Positions 1 to 5,768 of a DNA stretch of 6,245 bases are shown here, piece by piece; position 1 is the stretch's first letter, and each line of letters begins with the position of its first letter. The notes beneath the pieces are model-generated. The model did no database searches. It saw nothing but the letters and a program-made list of their open reading frames with translations, and was not told the DNA's origin. The translations under genes and the position numbers were made by a program. The stretch covers positions 1 through 6,245 of the forward strand of contig JAEYRW010000143.1 in the NCBI GenBank assembly GCA_023435435.1. Reading direction: 5' to 3'. The DNA is from Bacillota bacterium. Its GTDB lineage: Bacteria > Bacillota > Clostridia > Christensenellales > Aristaeellaceae.

Positions 1-1257
1 GGTGAATGTTCCGATCTTGGCGGTGCGCGCCACGGAAGTGTTGTCGCTCTTCCGGTCGGCGAGCTCCTTGACCGGATTGGGCTTGGCTTCCGCGCGGTAG
101 TCCACGTTGAACCGCTTCTGATGGTCCGCGACCACCGTGTGGCTGGCGACGGCGTTCACGTCGTGGTTTACCCGGTCCTGATAGAAAAAGAATTCGTAGT
201 CCGGAGGCAGCCGGTCGACAGGCTCGTACGTCTCCATCCGGGCGGTGAGGCCCACCTGGCTTGCGAGGATGTTCCGCACGTAGTCGCGGGTATCGTGGAA
301 CTGGAGAAGCGCTGGGAACGCGCCGCCCGGAATGACCGCCTGCCAGTCCTCGTTGTCGTACTGGCGCAAAAGGTCCGCCGCGCGGTGCAGATGCGCCACC
401 TCCTGGTTGAAGTGCATTTCCCAGATGGCCTTGACATTGGGATCGCGTTCGTCCTGCCAAAAGGAATAGTAGAGGTAGCACTCCATATATTCGTGGAGCA
501 GAAGGTTTTCAAGCCAGGTTGCGTTGGGGTCGAGCAGGGCGCCGTAGTGGCTCACGTGCTGTTCTTCGATCATGGCGATTTCAAGGTACAGCCTTCTGCC
601 CAGATCGTTGAAGTAGGTGTTGCCCAGGTTCATATAGAAGTTCATTGTCTGCTGCTCGCCGGCGGTGATAATGAGGGTATTAAGCTTGGTGCGGATGTCG
701 GCGGTCTTAAAGTCCACGGCGTTTTTGATGGAATCGAAGGGGAAGCGGTGCTCGGCGATGGTGGGTCGTCCGGGCGTGATGTCCACGTAGCTTTTGACGA
801 GCCCCTCGGCGGGAATTTGTGCGTCGAGATCGAGGAGGTTCGAATAGCGGTACAGATGGTCGAAATCCTCGAGGAGCGCAAAATCCAGCGCCTGCTTGAC
901 GTACCCGTTTGGTTCGTTCTGCGCGAGCCACGCGGTGAGGTCCACGGCCACGTGCTCGTAGCCGATGGTGGTCTCCAGTTGCGTTTCGTCGATGGGCTTG
1001 AGCCAGTTGATGCGCTTCTGCTGCTGCTGTTCCACCCGGCGGGAAAGCGCCAGCTCGCGCCGCAGGTCGTTGTTTCCGCAGTTTCGCTCGAACTGGTGCT
1101 TGAAAAAGACCTCCTCCACCTCGATGCCGTTCATCAGGATGATCCGGATCTTGGTATAGGGGTCGACAGTCCTTTTGTCATAGGGCTTTGGATAGACGCT
1201 GTTCCAGTCGAGAAGGCCGTCCTCGACGCGCATGGGTCTCAATTCAAACGGATTCAA
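1..1257 (-). CDS. Ferritin-like diiron-type protein, function unknown (C-terminus outside window)
   Basis: A continuous minus-strand reading frame of 419 codons reaches the left edge without a stop, so the C-terminus is missing. I chose the TTG at 1257-1255 (protein begins MNPFELRPM) because AAGGAG lies 7 bases upstream; the first ATG is 8 codons further in and has no such site. Residues about 195-300 show a ferritin-superfamily pattern: E201 in a helix, E231-x-x-H234, E256 or E259, and E286-x-x-H289, in helices spaced as in a four-helix bundle. Residues about 37-142 also look like four helices with acidic candidates (E46, E76, E101, E130, H134), so the protein may hold two tandem bundles, the first with a less regular ligand set. 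No signal peptide or membrane segment is seen, so it is probably cytosolic. It lies downstream of a dprA-like gene on the same strand. Iron or manganese binding is inferred from the ligand pattern; substrate and role are unknown. The coding call is strong and the functional call moderate. Confidence 0.85.
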   Translation of the reverse strand, partial: MNPFELRPMRVEDGLLDWNSVYPKPYDKRTVDPYTKIRIILMNGIEVEEVFFKHQFERNCGNNDLRRELALSRRVEQQQQKRINWLKPIDETQLETTIGYEHVAVDLTAWLAQNEPNGYVKQALDFALLEDFDHLYRYSNLLDLDAQIPAEGLVKSYVDITPGRPTIAEHRFPFDSIKNAVDFKTADIRTKLNTLIITAGEQQTMNFYMNLGNTYFNDLGRRLYLEIAMIEEQHVSHYGALLDPNATWLENLLLHEYMECYLYYSFWQDERDPNVKAIWEMHFNQEVAHLHRAADLLRQYDNEDWQAVIPGGAFPALLQFHDTRDYVRNILASQVGLTARMETYEPVDRLPPDYEFFFYQDRVNHDVNAVASHTVVADHQKRFNVDYRAEAKPNPVKELADRKSDNTSVARTAKIGTFT

Positions 1258-1327
1258 AAAACCACTCCTTCGCGCTTTTTCCCTATTATTTGCCCCGGGC
1301 GGGGAAATATACGGGTGCGCGAAGGAG
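1256..1327 (-). promoter_or_regulatory. Inverted repeat that could sequester a ribosome binding site, followed by a T-run
   Basis: In the minus-strand transcript CTCCTTCGCGC (1327-1317) is the exact complement of GCGCGAAGGAG (1275-1265), with 41 bases between. The 3' arm contains the whole AAGGAG site of the ferritin-like gene. The loop holds a small GC hairpin (CCCC/GGGG at 1293-1304). Three bases after the 3' arm come six Ts (1261-1256), so the structure also resembles an attenuator or weak intrinsic terminator. The 5' arm can alternatively fold locally (GCGC/GCGC around TCCTTC). The repeat is seen directly; its function is inferred. Confidence 0.5.
1265..1270 (-). promoter_or_regulatory. 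Ribosome binding site that decides the TTG start of the ferritin-like gene
   Basis: AAGGAG on the minus strand ends 7 bases before the TTG codon at 1257-1255. The downstream ATG at 1233-1231 has no comparable site at a suitable distance, so TTG is preferred. The site also lies inside the 3' arm of an 11-bp inverted repeat and could be hidden by it. Confidence 0.75.
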
Positions 1328-1335
1328 CGCGTCAA
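1306..1335 (-). promoter_or_regulatory. Candidate internal promoter for the ferritin-like gene
   Basis: On the minus strand, TTGACG (1335-1330, five of six consensus bases) is followed after 18 bases by TATATT (1311-1306, five of six). It overlaps the stop codon of the dprA-like gene. Transcription would begin near 1299, downstream of the 5' arm of the inverted repeat, giving a leader of about 40 bases without the anti-ribosome-binding-site sequence. The spacer is one base longer than ideal. The call rests on consensus match only. Confidence 0.45.
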
Positions 1336-2303
1336 TCGGAAATGTCAAAAAGGTCGAACATGTCGAGCTGCTCCACGCGGGAGTCCTTCCAGCGCGCGGC
1401 CATTTCCTTGAGGGATTTGGGGTCGAGCTGGTGAAAGGGGATGGCGCCCTTGTGGATGAGCGGCGCGTTGGCCGGATATCCGTCCCAAGCGTAGAACCAG
1501 TCGCAGGCGCGGAGGCGCAGCGCGTCCGATTCGCCGCGCTTTCCGTCGGTGTTGAAAAGAAACGCCGCCTCGGAGAGCGCCAAAAGAAGCTTGTTGCGCG
1601 CCACGGCATGGGCGGTTGTGAACAGCGCCTCCGGATGCTCCAGGGAAAGGGCAACCAGCCGCCCCGCCCGGTCGAGGGCCTGTATTTCCGGGCGCGCGAC
1701 GTATTCCGAAAGCCCGCCGCCCAAAACGGCCGTCAGCTCGCAGTCCCCGGGCAGCACAAGGCCCTCGGTGACCCGCGCAACCCCCAACTCGCCGCCCGTC
1801 ATGACCCGGTATCCGGCGCGCCGCGCGAAGAGCGTGACGGCTTCCACGGAGGCGCGCACCTCGGCGGCGGTCTTGATCCCGCTCATGCCCAGAATGCCAA
1901 GGGAAGGCTGCGCCAGCGCCGCGTGGTCGCCGTACAGGTAAAAGACCGGCGGTGCCGCCGCGCCGAGACGCTTGATGAGGCGGAGCGGATACTCCTCGTC
2001 AAATTCCGTCACGATGCGGATGCCCTTCTCCGCGAAGCCCTCCATGGCGTAGGAGAGTTGCACCGCGCGGCTGAGCAGAATAAAGACGCGGTAGGCCTCC
2101 TCCTCGGTCAAGGACAGAAGCTGCATGATGCCCGAAATGTCCACGTTCATCAGCGCGCTGATTCGGCGCGCGGACGTCTGTTTTACGCGTTCGGCAAGGT
2201 CGCGGTACTCCGCCGTCGAAAGCGGGCGCGCGTATTCCTCCCTGTTGGGGGACAGCGAGAGGCAAAGAAGCATTGCCGCGTAGGATTCCGCGCAGTACGC
2301 CAT
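1332..2303 (-). CDS. dprA: DprA/Smf-like DNA-processing protein, divergent
   Basis: This 323-residue protein is recognised as a DprA/Smf homologue from the order of its motifs. They are YPxxL at 105-109, a PPVFYLYG segment at 118-125, a glycine-rich strand-turn at 136-142, a TGG loop at 169-171, LGGGL at 194-198, and ARNKLLLALSEAAFLF at 235-250, which matches the FPxRNRxIxxLS region of the family. DprA proteins bind single-stranded DNA and load RecA in natural transformation. Here several signature positions differ: the usual VGxR is GMSGIK, the GIDxxAH segment is absent, and there is no C-terminal winged-helix domain (the family is often around 360 residues). The C-terminus ends in EQLDMFDLFDISD, which resembles a sliding-clamp-binding peptide. 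The ATG is preceded by GAGGTG 7 bases upstream. The gene is divergent from the kinase gene and leads into the ferritin-like gene. The fold call is firm, but a classical DprA function is uncertain because of the altered motifs. Confidence 0.82.
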   Translation of the reverse strand: MAYCAESYAAMLLCLSLSPNREEYARPLSTAEYRDLAERVKQTSARRISALMNVDISGIMQLLSLTEEEAYRVFILLSRAVQLSYAMEGFAEKGIRIVTEFDEEYPLRLIKRLGAAAPPVFYLYGDHAALAQPSLGILGMSGIKTAAEVRASVEAVTLFARRAGYRVMTGGELGVARVTEGLVLPGDCELTAVLGGGLSEYVARPEIQALDRAGRLVALSLEHPEALFTTAHAVARNKLLLALSEAAFLFNTDGKRGESDALRLRACDWFYAWDGYPANAPLIHKGAIPFHQLDPKSLKEMAARWKDSRVEQLDMFDLFDISD

Positions 2304-2333
2304 TTTGTTTCACCTCTCAGTATTGTTGCTTTT

Positions 2334-2362
2334 ATTATACCATATCGTTTGTCCGATTGGAA
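2334..2362 (-). promoter_or_regulatory. Promoter of the dprA-like gene (extended -10)
   Basis: On the minus strand TGGTATAAT (2342-2334) gives a perfect TATAAT with an extended TGn element. A weak -35, TTCCAA (2362-2357), lies 17 bases upstream. The box is 30 bases before the ATG, giving a short leader that contains GAGGTG. Confidence 0.7.
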
Positions 2363-2385
2363 TGCCGCGCGGTTGTTTTTGTCCG
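2348..2385. repeat. Direct repeat and small palindrome between divergent promoters
   Basis: TTTGTCCG occurs at 2348-2355 and again at 2378-2385, exactly 30 bases apart (about three helical turns). One copy lies in the -35/-10 spacer of the dprA-like promoter and the other in that of the kinase promoter. The palindrome CCGCGCGG (2365-2372) sits between the two -35 boxes. This could be an operator for a shared regulator, but an 8-base repeat can arise by chance. Confidence 0.3.
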
Positions 2386-2401
2386 CGCCGGGTGCTATAA
2401 T
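2373..2401 (+). promoter_or_regulatory. Promoter of the sugar-kinase gene (extended -10)
   Basis: TTGTTT (2373-2378) is followed after 17 bases by TATAAT (2396-2401), with TGC directly before it, so the -10 is extended. The ATG at 2433 is 31 bases downstream of the box, behind GGAGG (2422-2426). Confidence 0.7.
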
Positions 2402-2432
2402 TGATTTATTGACTTCTTTGCGGAGGAACCAA

Positions 2433-3380
2433 ATGATTACAGCGGTGTCGCTCAATCCGAGCGTCGATCTGACGCTCACCATCGACGGCTTTACATACGG
2501 CGGGCTTAACCGGGTGCTGGGCGAGCAGTCCGACGCGGGGGGCAAGGGCATAAACGTCGCCCTGGCCGTTCGGCGGTTGGGCGTTGCGGCGGCGTGCGTG
2601 GGCTTCATGCAGGAACAAAGCATGCGGACGTTCACGGACAAACTCGCCGAAAACGATGCGGAAAGCGCGTTCGTTGTTTGCCCGGGCAGCGCGCGCACCA
2701 ACGTGAAGCTGCGCGACCAGAAAACGGGTCTCATCACCGAGGTCAATCAGTCCGGCCGTCCCGTGACGGGGGAGCAGCTTGCGGAAATGGAAAAGCTCAT
2801 TACCGCCCGCGCGAAACCGGACGATTTTATGGTGCTGGCGGGTTCGCTTCCGCCGGGCTGTCCTGTGGACTATTATAAGACCCTCATTGAAATTGCGGTG
2901 CGGGCAGGCTCCCGTTGCGTGCTCGACGCGGACGGCGCGCGGCTTGAGGAAGGCCTCAAGGCGAAGCCGTTTCTCGTCAAGCCCAACCGTTATGAGCTGG
3001 AACTTATGACGGGGGAAAAGCTCGAAACCATGGCGGACATCCGCCGCGCGGCGCTTTCCATCGTCAAAAAAGGCGTCTCGGTGGTGGCGGTATCCCTGGG
3101 GGCGGAGGGCGCGTTCATTACGGACGGCGAAGACTCCTACGCGGCGGGGGCGCTGGATATCGAGGTGCGTTCCACCGTCGGCGCGGGCGATTCCATGGTC
3201 GCGGGGCTGACGGCAGGCTTCCACGAGGGAAAAAACCTTGCGGAAGCGTTTCGGATGGGCATGGCCTGTTCCGCGGCGGCCTGCATGACCGAAGGCACGA
3301 AGACGTTCGAGACGCGCGACTATGCGCGGCTCCTGCCGCTGGTGGAAATCGCGCGCATAAGCGCCGACGGGCGCGCATAG
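2433..3380 (+). CDS. pfkB: 1-phosphofructokinase (PfkB/FruK family)
   Basis: A 315-residue cytosolic sugar-phosphate kinase of the ribokinase/PfkB superfamily, at the typical family length. Motifs in order: an N-terminal substrate strand (VSLNPSVDLT, 5-14), the GGKGINVA signature (36-43), AGSLPPG (136-142), KPNRYEL (183-189), SLGAEGA (221-227) and the C-terminal STVGAGDSMVAG (247-258), in which D253 is the expected catalytic base and GAG forms the anion hole. The family transfers phosphate from ATP to fructose 1-phosphate, giving fructose 1,6-bisphosphate; LacC-type tagatose 6-phosphate kinases are close relatives and cannot be excluded. The ATG at 2433 is chosen because GGAGG lies 6 bases upstream and the kinase fold starts right there; the frame stays open further upstream only as the antisense of the dprA-like gene. 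No fructose phosphotransferase gene or DeoR-type regulator is in view, so the usual fru operon context is missing. It is probably cotranscribed with the next gene. Confidence 0.9.
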   Translation: MITAVSLNPSVDLTLTIDGFTYGGLNRVLGEQSDAGGKGINVALAVRRLGVAAACVGFMQEQSMRTFTDKLAENDAESAFVVCPGSARTNVKLRDQKTGLITEVNQSGRPVTGEQLAEMEKLITARAKPDDFMVLAGSLPPGCPVDYYKTLIEIAVRAGSRCVLDADGARLEEGLKAKPFLVKPNRYELELMTGEKLETMADIRRAALSIVKKGVSVVAVSLGAEGAFITDGEDSYAAGALDIEVRSTVGAGDSMVAGLTAGFHEGKNLAEAFRMGMACSAAACMTEGTKTFETRDYARLLPLVEIARISADGRA

Positions 3381-3416
3381 AGGACAGTATCAATCGATGG
3401 GGCAGCGGGGGATCAT

Positions 3417-4121
3417 ATGGCGAGAAGACGGGTGAGCGAAGAGGACCTTCTCCGCTTCCGCGCGCAGGCCGAGGCGCTTGCGCGGGAGGTCGAGGGCAAA
3501 TACGAAGAGATGGACCGCAAAAAGCTTGCGGAGCCGGAGCCCGTGCGCGACACGGGGCTGCTGATCCTTTCAGATGAGGACGGGGACGGGCTCCGGCACT
3601 TCGCGCGGCGCATGGAGGCGGGCGGGTTTGCCGTGGAGCGCGCGGATCTTTTGGGGTATGTGCCCATCGACCGCTTCGACCGGACGCCCGGCTGGCAGCG
3701 GCGTCTCACCCAGGCGCAGATTGCCTACACGGTCCTGCGCAAGCGGGCGCGGCGGGTGGCTGTTCTGGGCTACGGGCAGTCGGTTCCGCTGGCGGCGCTC
3801 ATCGCGGAGGAATATCCCGTGGAGGCGCTGATCGCCGTGGGCGGCTTTTCGGGCGACGCGGGCGGGGAAGCCAAGCGCGCGCCCGGACGGGTGCGGCGCA
3901 TTGCGAAAAACAATCTGTTTTCCATCGTGTGTCCGGTTCTGACGGTGCTCGCCGGGGATATGAGCCCCCGCGCCGCCGCGTCCGCGAAGCTGTTTGCGTC
4001 CCACACCCGCGCCAGAGACGTTCAATGCCTTGAAATGCGCGGCGCAATGATGTCGAAGCTGTTTACGGAGAATGAAAACGAGATGGCGGAGGCTGTTTTC
4101 GAATTTTTGGCTGAAGGTTAA
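3417..4121 (+). CDS. Alpha/beta-hydrolase-like protein, probably catalytically inactive
   Basis: A 234-residue protein with an alpha/beta-hydrolase-like pattern: a first strand TGLLILSDEDGDG (46-58), a helix and strand FAVERADLLGY (71-81), the strand and elbow RVAVLGYGQSVPLAALIAEEYPVEALIAVGGF (within 113-144), and a late strand CPVLTVLAGDMSP (172-184) where D181 could be the acid. The elbow reads GYGQS instead of GxSxG, so the nucleophile serine position is a glycine. The C-terminal region that normally carries the histidine reads MRGAMMSKL with no histidine. The first 40 residues are charged and probably helical. No signal peptide or membrane segment is visible. The ATG follows a run of five Gs (3407-3411) and the gene starts 36 bases after the kinase stop, suggesting one operon. 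Function is unknown; a binding or regulatory role is one inference. Confidence 0.8.
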   Translation: MARRRVSEEDLLRFRAQAEALAREVEGKYEEMDRKKLAEPEPVRDTGLLILSDEDGDGLRHFARRMEAGGFAVERADLLGYVPIDRFDRTPGWQRRLTQAQIAYTVLRKRARRVAVLGYGQSVPLAALIAEEYPVEALIAVGGFSGDAGGEAKRAPGRVRRIAKNNLFSIVCPVLTVLAGDMSPRAAASAKLFASHTRARDVQCLEMRGAMMSKLFTENENEMAEAVFEFLAEG

Positions 4122-4136
4122 GGCGGATTACGCCTT
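4120..4136 (+). terminator. Small hairpin after the hydrolase-like gene, weak terminator candidate
   Basis: AAGGCG-GATTA-CGCCTT forms a 6-bp stem beginning at the stop codon. No run of Ts follows, and the structure overlaps the -35 box of the next promoter, so termination here would be inefficient. Confidence 0.3.
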
Positions 4137-4162
4137 GTCAAATCGTTATAAATGTGTATAAT
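4135..4162 (+). promoter_or_regulatory. Promoter of the foldase lipoprotein gene
   Basis: TTGTCA (4135-4140, five of six consensus bases), a 16-base spacer and a perfect TATAAT (4157-4162). This is the best-matching promoter in the window. The leader before the ATG at 4228 would be about 58 bases and carries AGAGG (4213-4217). Confidence 0.75.
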
Positions 4163-4227
4163 ATAAGGGTGTATCTGCGTCCGGCATGCGGATCGCGAAC
4201 CGATGAGGATTGAGAGGAAGAATAGGA

Positions 4228-5667
4228 ATGAGAAACAGATTCGTCAAGCTCGCGTCAATCGTGACCATGCTTGCGCTCACCCTGACGGGATGCAGCCTGA
4301 TTGCCGTCGATCCGGTGATGCAGGCGGACGAAGACATGGCGACACTTGTCAAGGAATACTCCGTTCCCGTGGTGACCTACGACGGCGGTGAGATCACCAA
4401 GTTCGACGTCACGGCGGATTACTATAACCAGTACGCCTACATGTATTATATCTATTCCATGTACGGCTACACATTGGACGACTCTCAGGCCCAGGACATT
4501 TTGCAGAACGTCGCCGAGGCGCACATGAACACCCGCGCTTCCCTCCTGAAGGCGGAGGAGCTGGGCATCACCCTCACCGATGACGAGATCGCCGAGTGCG
4601 AGTCCGCCGGCCAGACCTCCTATCAGGAGGCATACGACAACGCCTATGAGTCCGCCGAGGGCGACACGGACGAGCTCAAGCAGAAGGCCACCGAGTATTC
4701 CCTCTACGAGCAGGGCGAGACCCTCGAGGAGTTCGTCAACCAGCAGAAGTGGACCAAGATTGTCGACAAGGTTGAGGAAGCCACCAAGGCCAACGTCACC
4801 GAAATCTCCGACGACGACCTTCAGACCGCCTACACGGCCCAGACCGCCGAGGATCAGTCCACTTACGAGAACGACCTCTCGACCTTCGAAACCGACATGA
4901 ACGATCCCGACAAGCTCATCACCTGGATGCCCGAGGGCTATCGCACGGTGAAGCACATTCTCGTGAAGGTCGACGATTCCGTCTTGACGCCCGTCACCGA
5001 CGCCTACGACGCGCTCGCCACCGCCCAGACCGAGTTGAGCGGCCTGCAGGCGGAGCTGGATACCGTAAACGCGGCCGCCGAGGCCACCGTCGCGCCCGAT
5101 GCGACAGCCGAGGCCACCGACGCCGCGACAGTGGAGCCCACCGCCACGCCGCGTCCCCTCGCGGACATTCAGGCGGACATCGATGCCAAGGTTGCCGAGA
5201 TCGCGACTCTCCAGACGGATCTTGATGCCAAGAAGGCAGCGTGCATTGCCTCCGTTCAGGACAAGATTGACGAAATCTACACGAAGCTCGCCGCGGGCGA
5301 GGCCTTCGACGACGTGATGGCCGAGTACGGCGAGGACCCGGGCATGCAGTCTGACCCCGCCATGTCGCGCGGCTACTACGTTTCCGCCACCTCCACCACC
5401 TGGGATACGCATTTCCGCGACGCGGCGATGGCCCTTGCCAGCGTGGGCGACTACACCCTCGAGCCGGCCATCAGTTCCTCCGGCGTGCACATCATCTACT
5501 ACAACAGCGACGTGACGCCCGGCGCGGTGCCCCTCGCGGACATTCACGATCAGTTCTACGCGGTCGCGCTCTCCGACGCGCAGGACACCTATATGTCCGA
5601 GCAGCTTGCCTCCTGGGTCGCGGCGCTCAACCCCGTTTACTCGCTTGACAATTTCAGCGCTGAATAG
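4228..5667 (+). CDS. PrsA/SurA-like lipoprotein foldase (parvulin-type peptidyl-prolyl isomerase) with insertion
   Basis: A 479-residue secreted lipoprotein predicted to help fold exported proteins on the outer face of the membrane. The ATG at 4228 is chosen because AGAGG lies upstream and because it gives a classic signal: RNRFVK, a hydrophobic core, and the lipobox LTGC with lipidated C22. An in-frame TTG at 4210 would add six residues and lacks a well-placed binding site. Residues about 45-235 are helical and acidic, like SurA/PrsA N-terminal chaperone domains, and include a tyrosine-rich stretch (nine Tyr in 65-81). The rotamase domain starts at KHILVK (242-247, H243) and ends at GVHIIYY (419-425, H421). 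Between them, about residues 258-345, lies an insertion of roughly 90 residues made of two heptad-like helices joined by an Ala/Thr/Glu/Pro linker (282-310). Codon use is strongly biased to C-ending codons, suggesting high expression. A terminator follows. Isomerase activity is inferred; the canonical GGDLG segment is not clear. Confidence 0.85.
   Translation: MRNRFVKLASIVTMLALTLTGCSLIAVDPVMQADEDMATLVKEYSVPVVTYDGGEITKFDVTADYYNQYAYMYYIYSMYGYTLDDSQAQDILQNVAEAHMNTRASLLKAEELGITLTDDEIAECESAGQTSYQEAYDNAYESAEGDTDELKQKATEYSLYEQGETLEEFVNQQKWTKIVDKVEEATKANVTEISDDDLQTAYTAQTAEDQSTYENDLSTFETDMNDPDKLITWMPEGYRTVKHILVKVDDSVLTPVTDAYDALATAQTELSGLQAELDTVNAAAEATVAPDATAEATDAATVEPTATPRPLADIQADIDAKVAEIATLQTDLDAKKAACIASVQDKIDEIYTKLAAGEAFDDVMAEYGEDPGMQSDPAMSRGYYVSATSTTWDTHFRDAAMALASVGDYTLEPAISSSGVHIIYYNSDVTPGAVPLADIHDQFYAVALSDAQDTYMSEQLASWVAALNPVYSLDNFSAE
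5077..5119 (+). repeat. Short in-frame direct repeat in the foldase linker
   Basis: GCCGAGGCCACCG occurs at 5077-5089 and 5107-5119, 30 bases (ten codons) apart. It encodes the repeated AEAT motif within the low-complexity linker, consistent with a small in-frame duplication. Confidence 0.6.
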
Positions 5668-5693
5668 ACAAATGCGCAGCGCCGACTGAACCG

Positions 5694-5740
5694 TGGGCCG
5701 ACGCCTCTGCTCCTAAGGCAGGTGCGGCGGCCCATGTTTT
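5694..5740 (+). terminator. Intrinsic terminator after the foldase gene
   Basis: TGGGCCG (5694-5700) is the exact complement of CGGCCCA (5728-5734), with further partial pairing inside (CTGC with GCAG), followed by TGTTTT. It lies 26 bases after the foldase stop and 28 bases before the crcB start, so expression of crcB may depend on read-through. No clear promoter is visible between it and crcB. Confidence 0.6.
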
Positions 5741-5768
5741 GTGGTGTGCGCGGCGGAGGAATCGAAAC

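Noticed and set aside
121..1434. Long plus-strand open frame of 437 codons
   Set aside because: It lies opposite the ferritin-like gene, whose minus-strand protein has family-like motifs, a good ribosome binding site and continuous sense. The plus-strand translation is rich in Val, Gly and His with no recognisable domain and runs across the intergenic region.
1188..2432. In-frame upstream extension of the kinase gene
   Set aside because: The extension is antisense to the dprA-like gene and crosses the kinase promoter; the kinase fold and ribosome binding site place the start at 2433.
2406..3224. Minus-strand open frame of 272 codons
   Set aside because: It is antisense to the clearly recognised PfkB kinase and has a composition typical of a GC-rich shadow frame.
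4255..5547. Minus-strand open frame of 430 codons
   Set aside because: It is the antisense of the foldase gene; its Gly/Val/Leu-rich translation follows from the C-biased codons of that gene and shows no domain.
5668..5768. Fluoride riboswitch upstream of crcB
   Set aside because: I looked for the conserved core (GAUGG with a CGCC partner and a downstream pseudoknot) and did not find a convincing match; the visible structure is a GC stem with a T-run.
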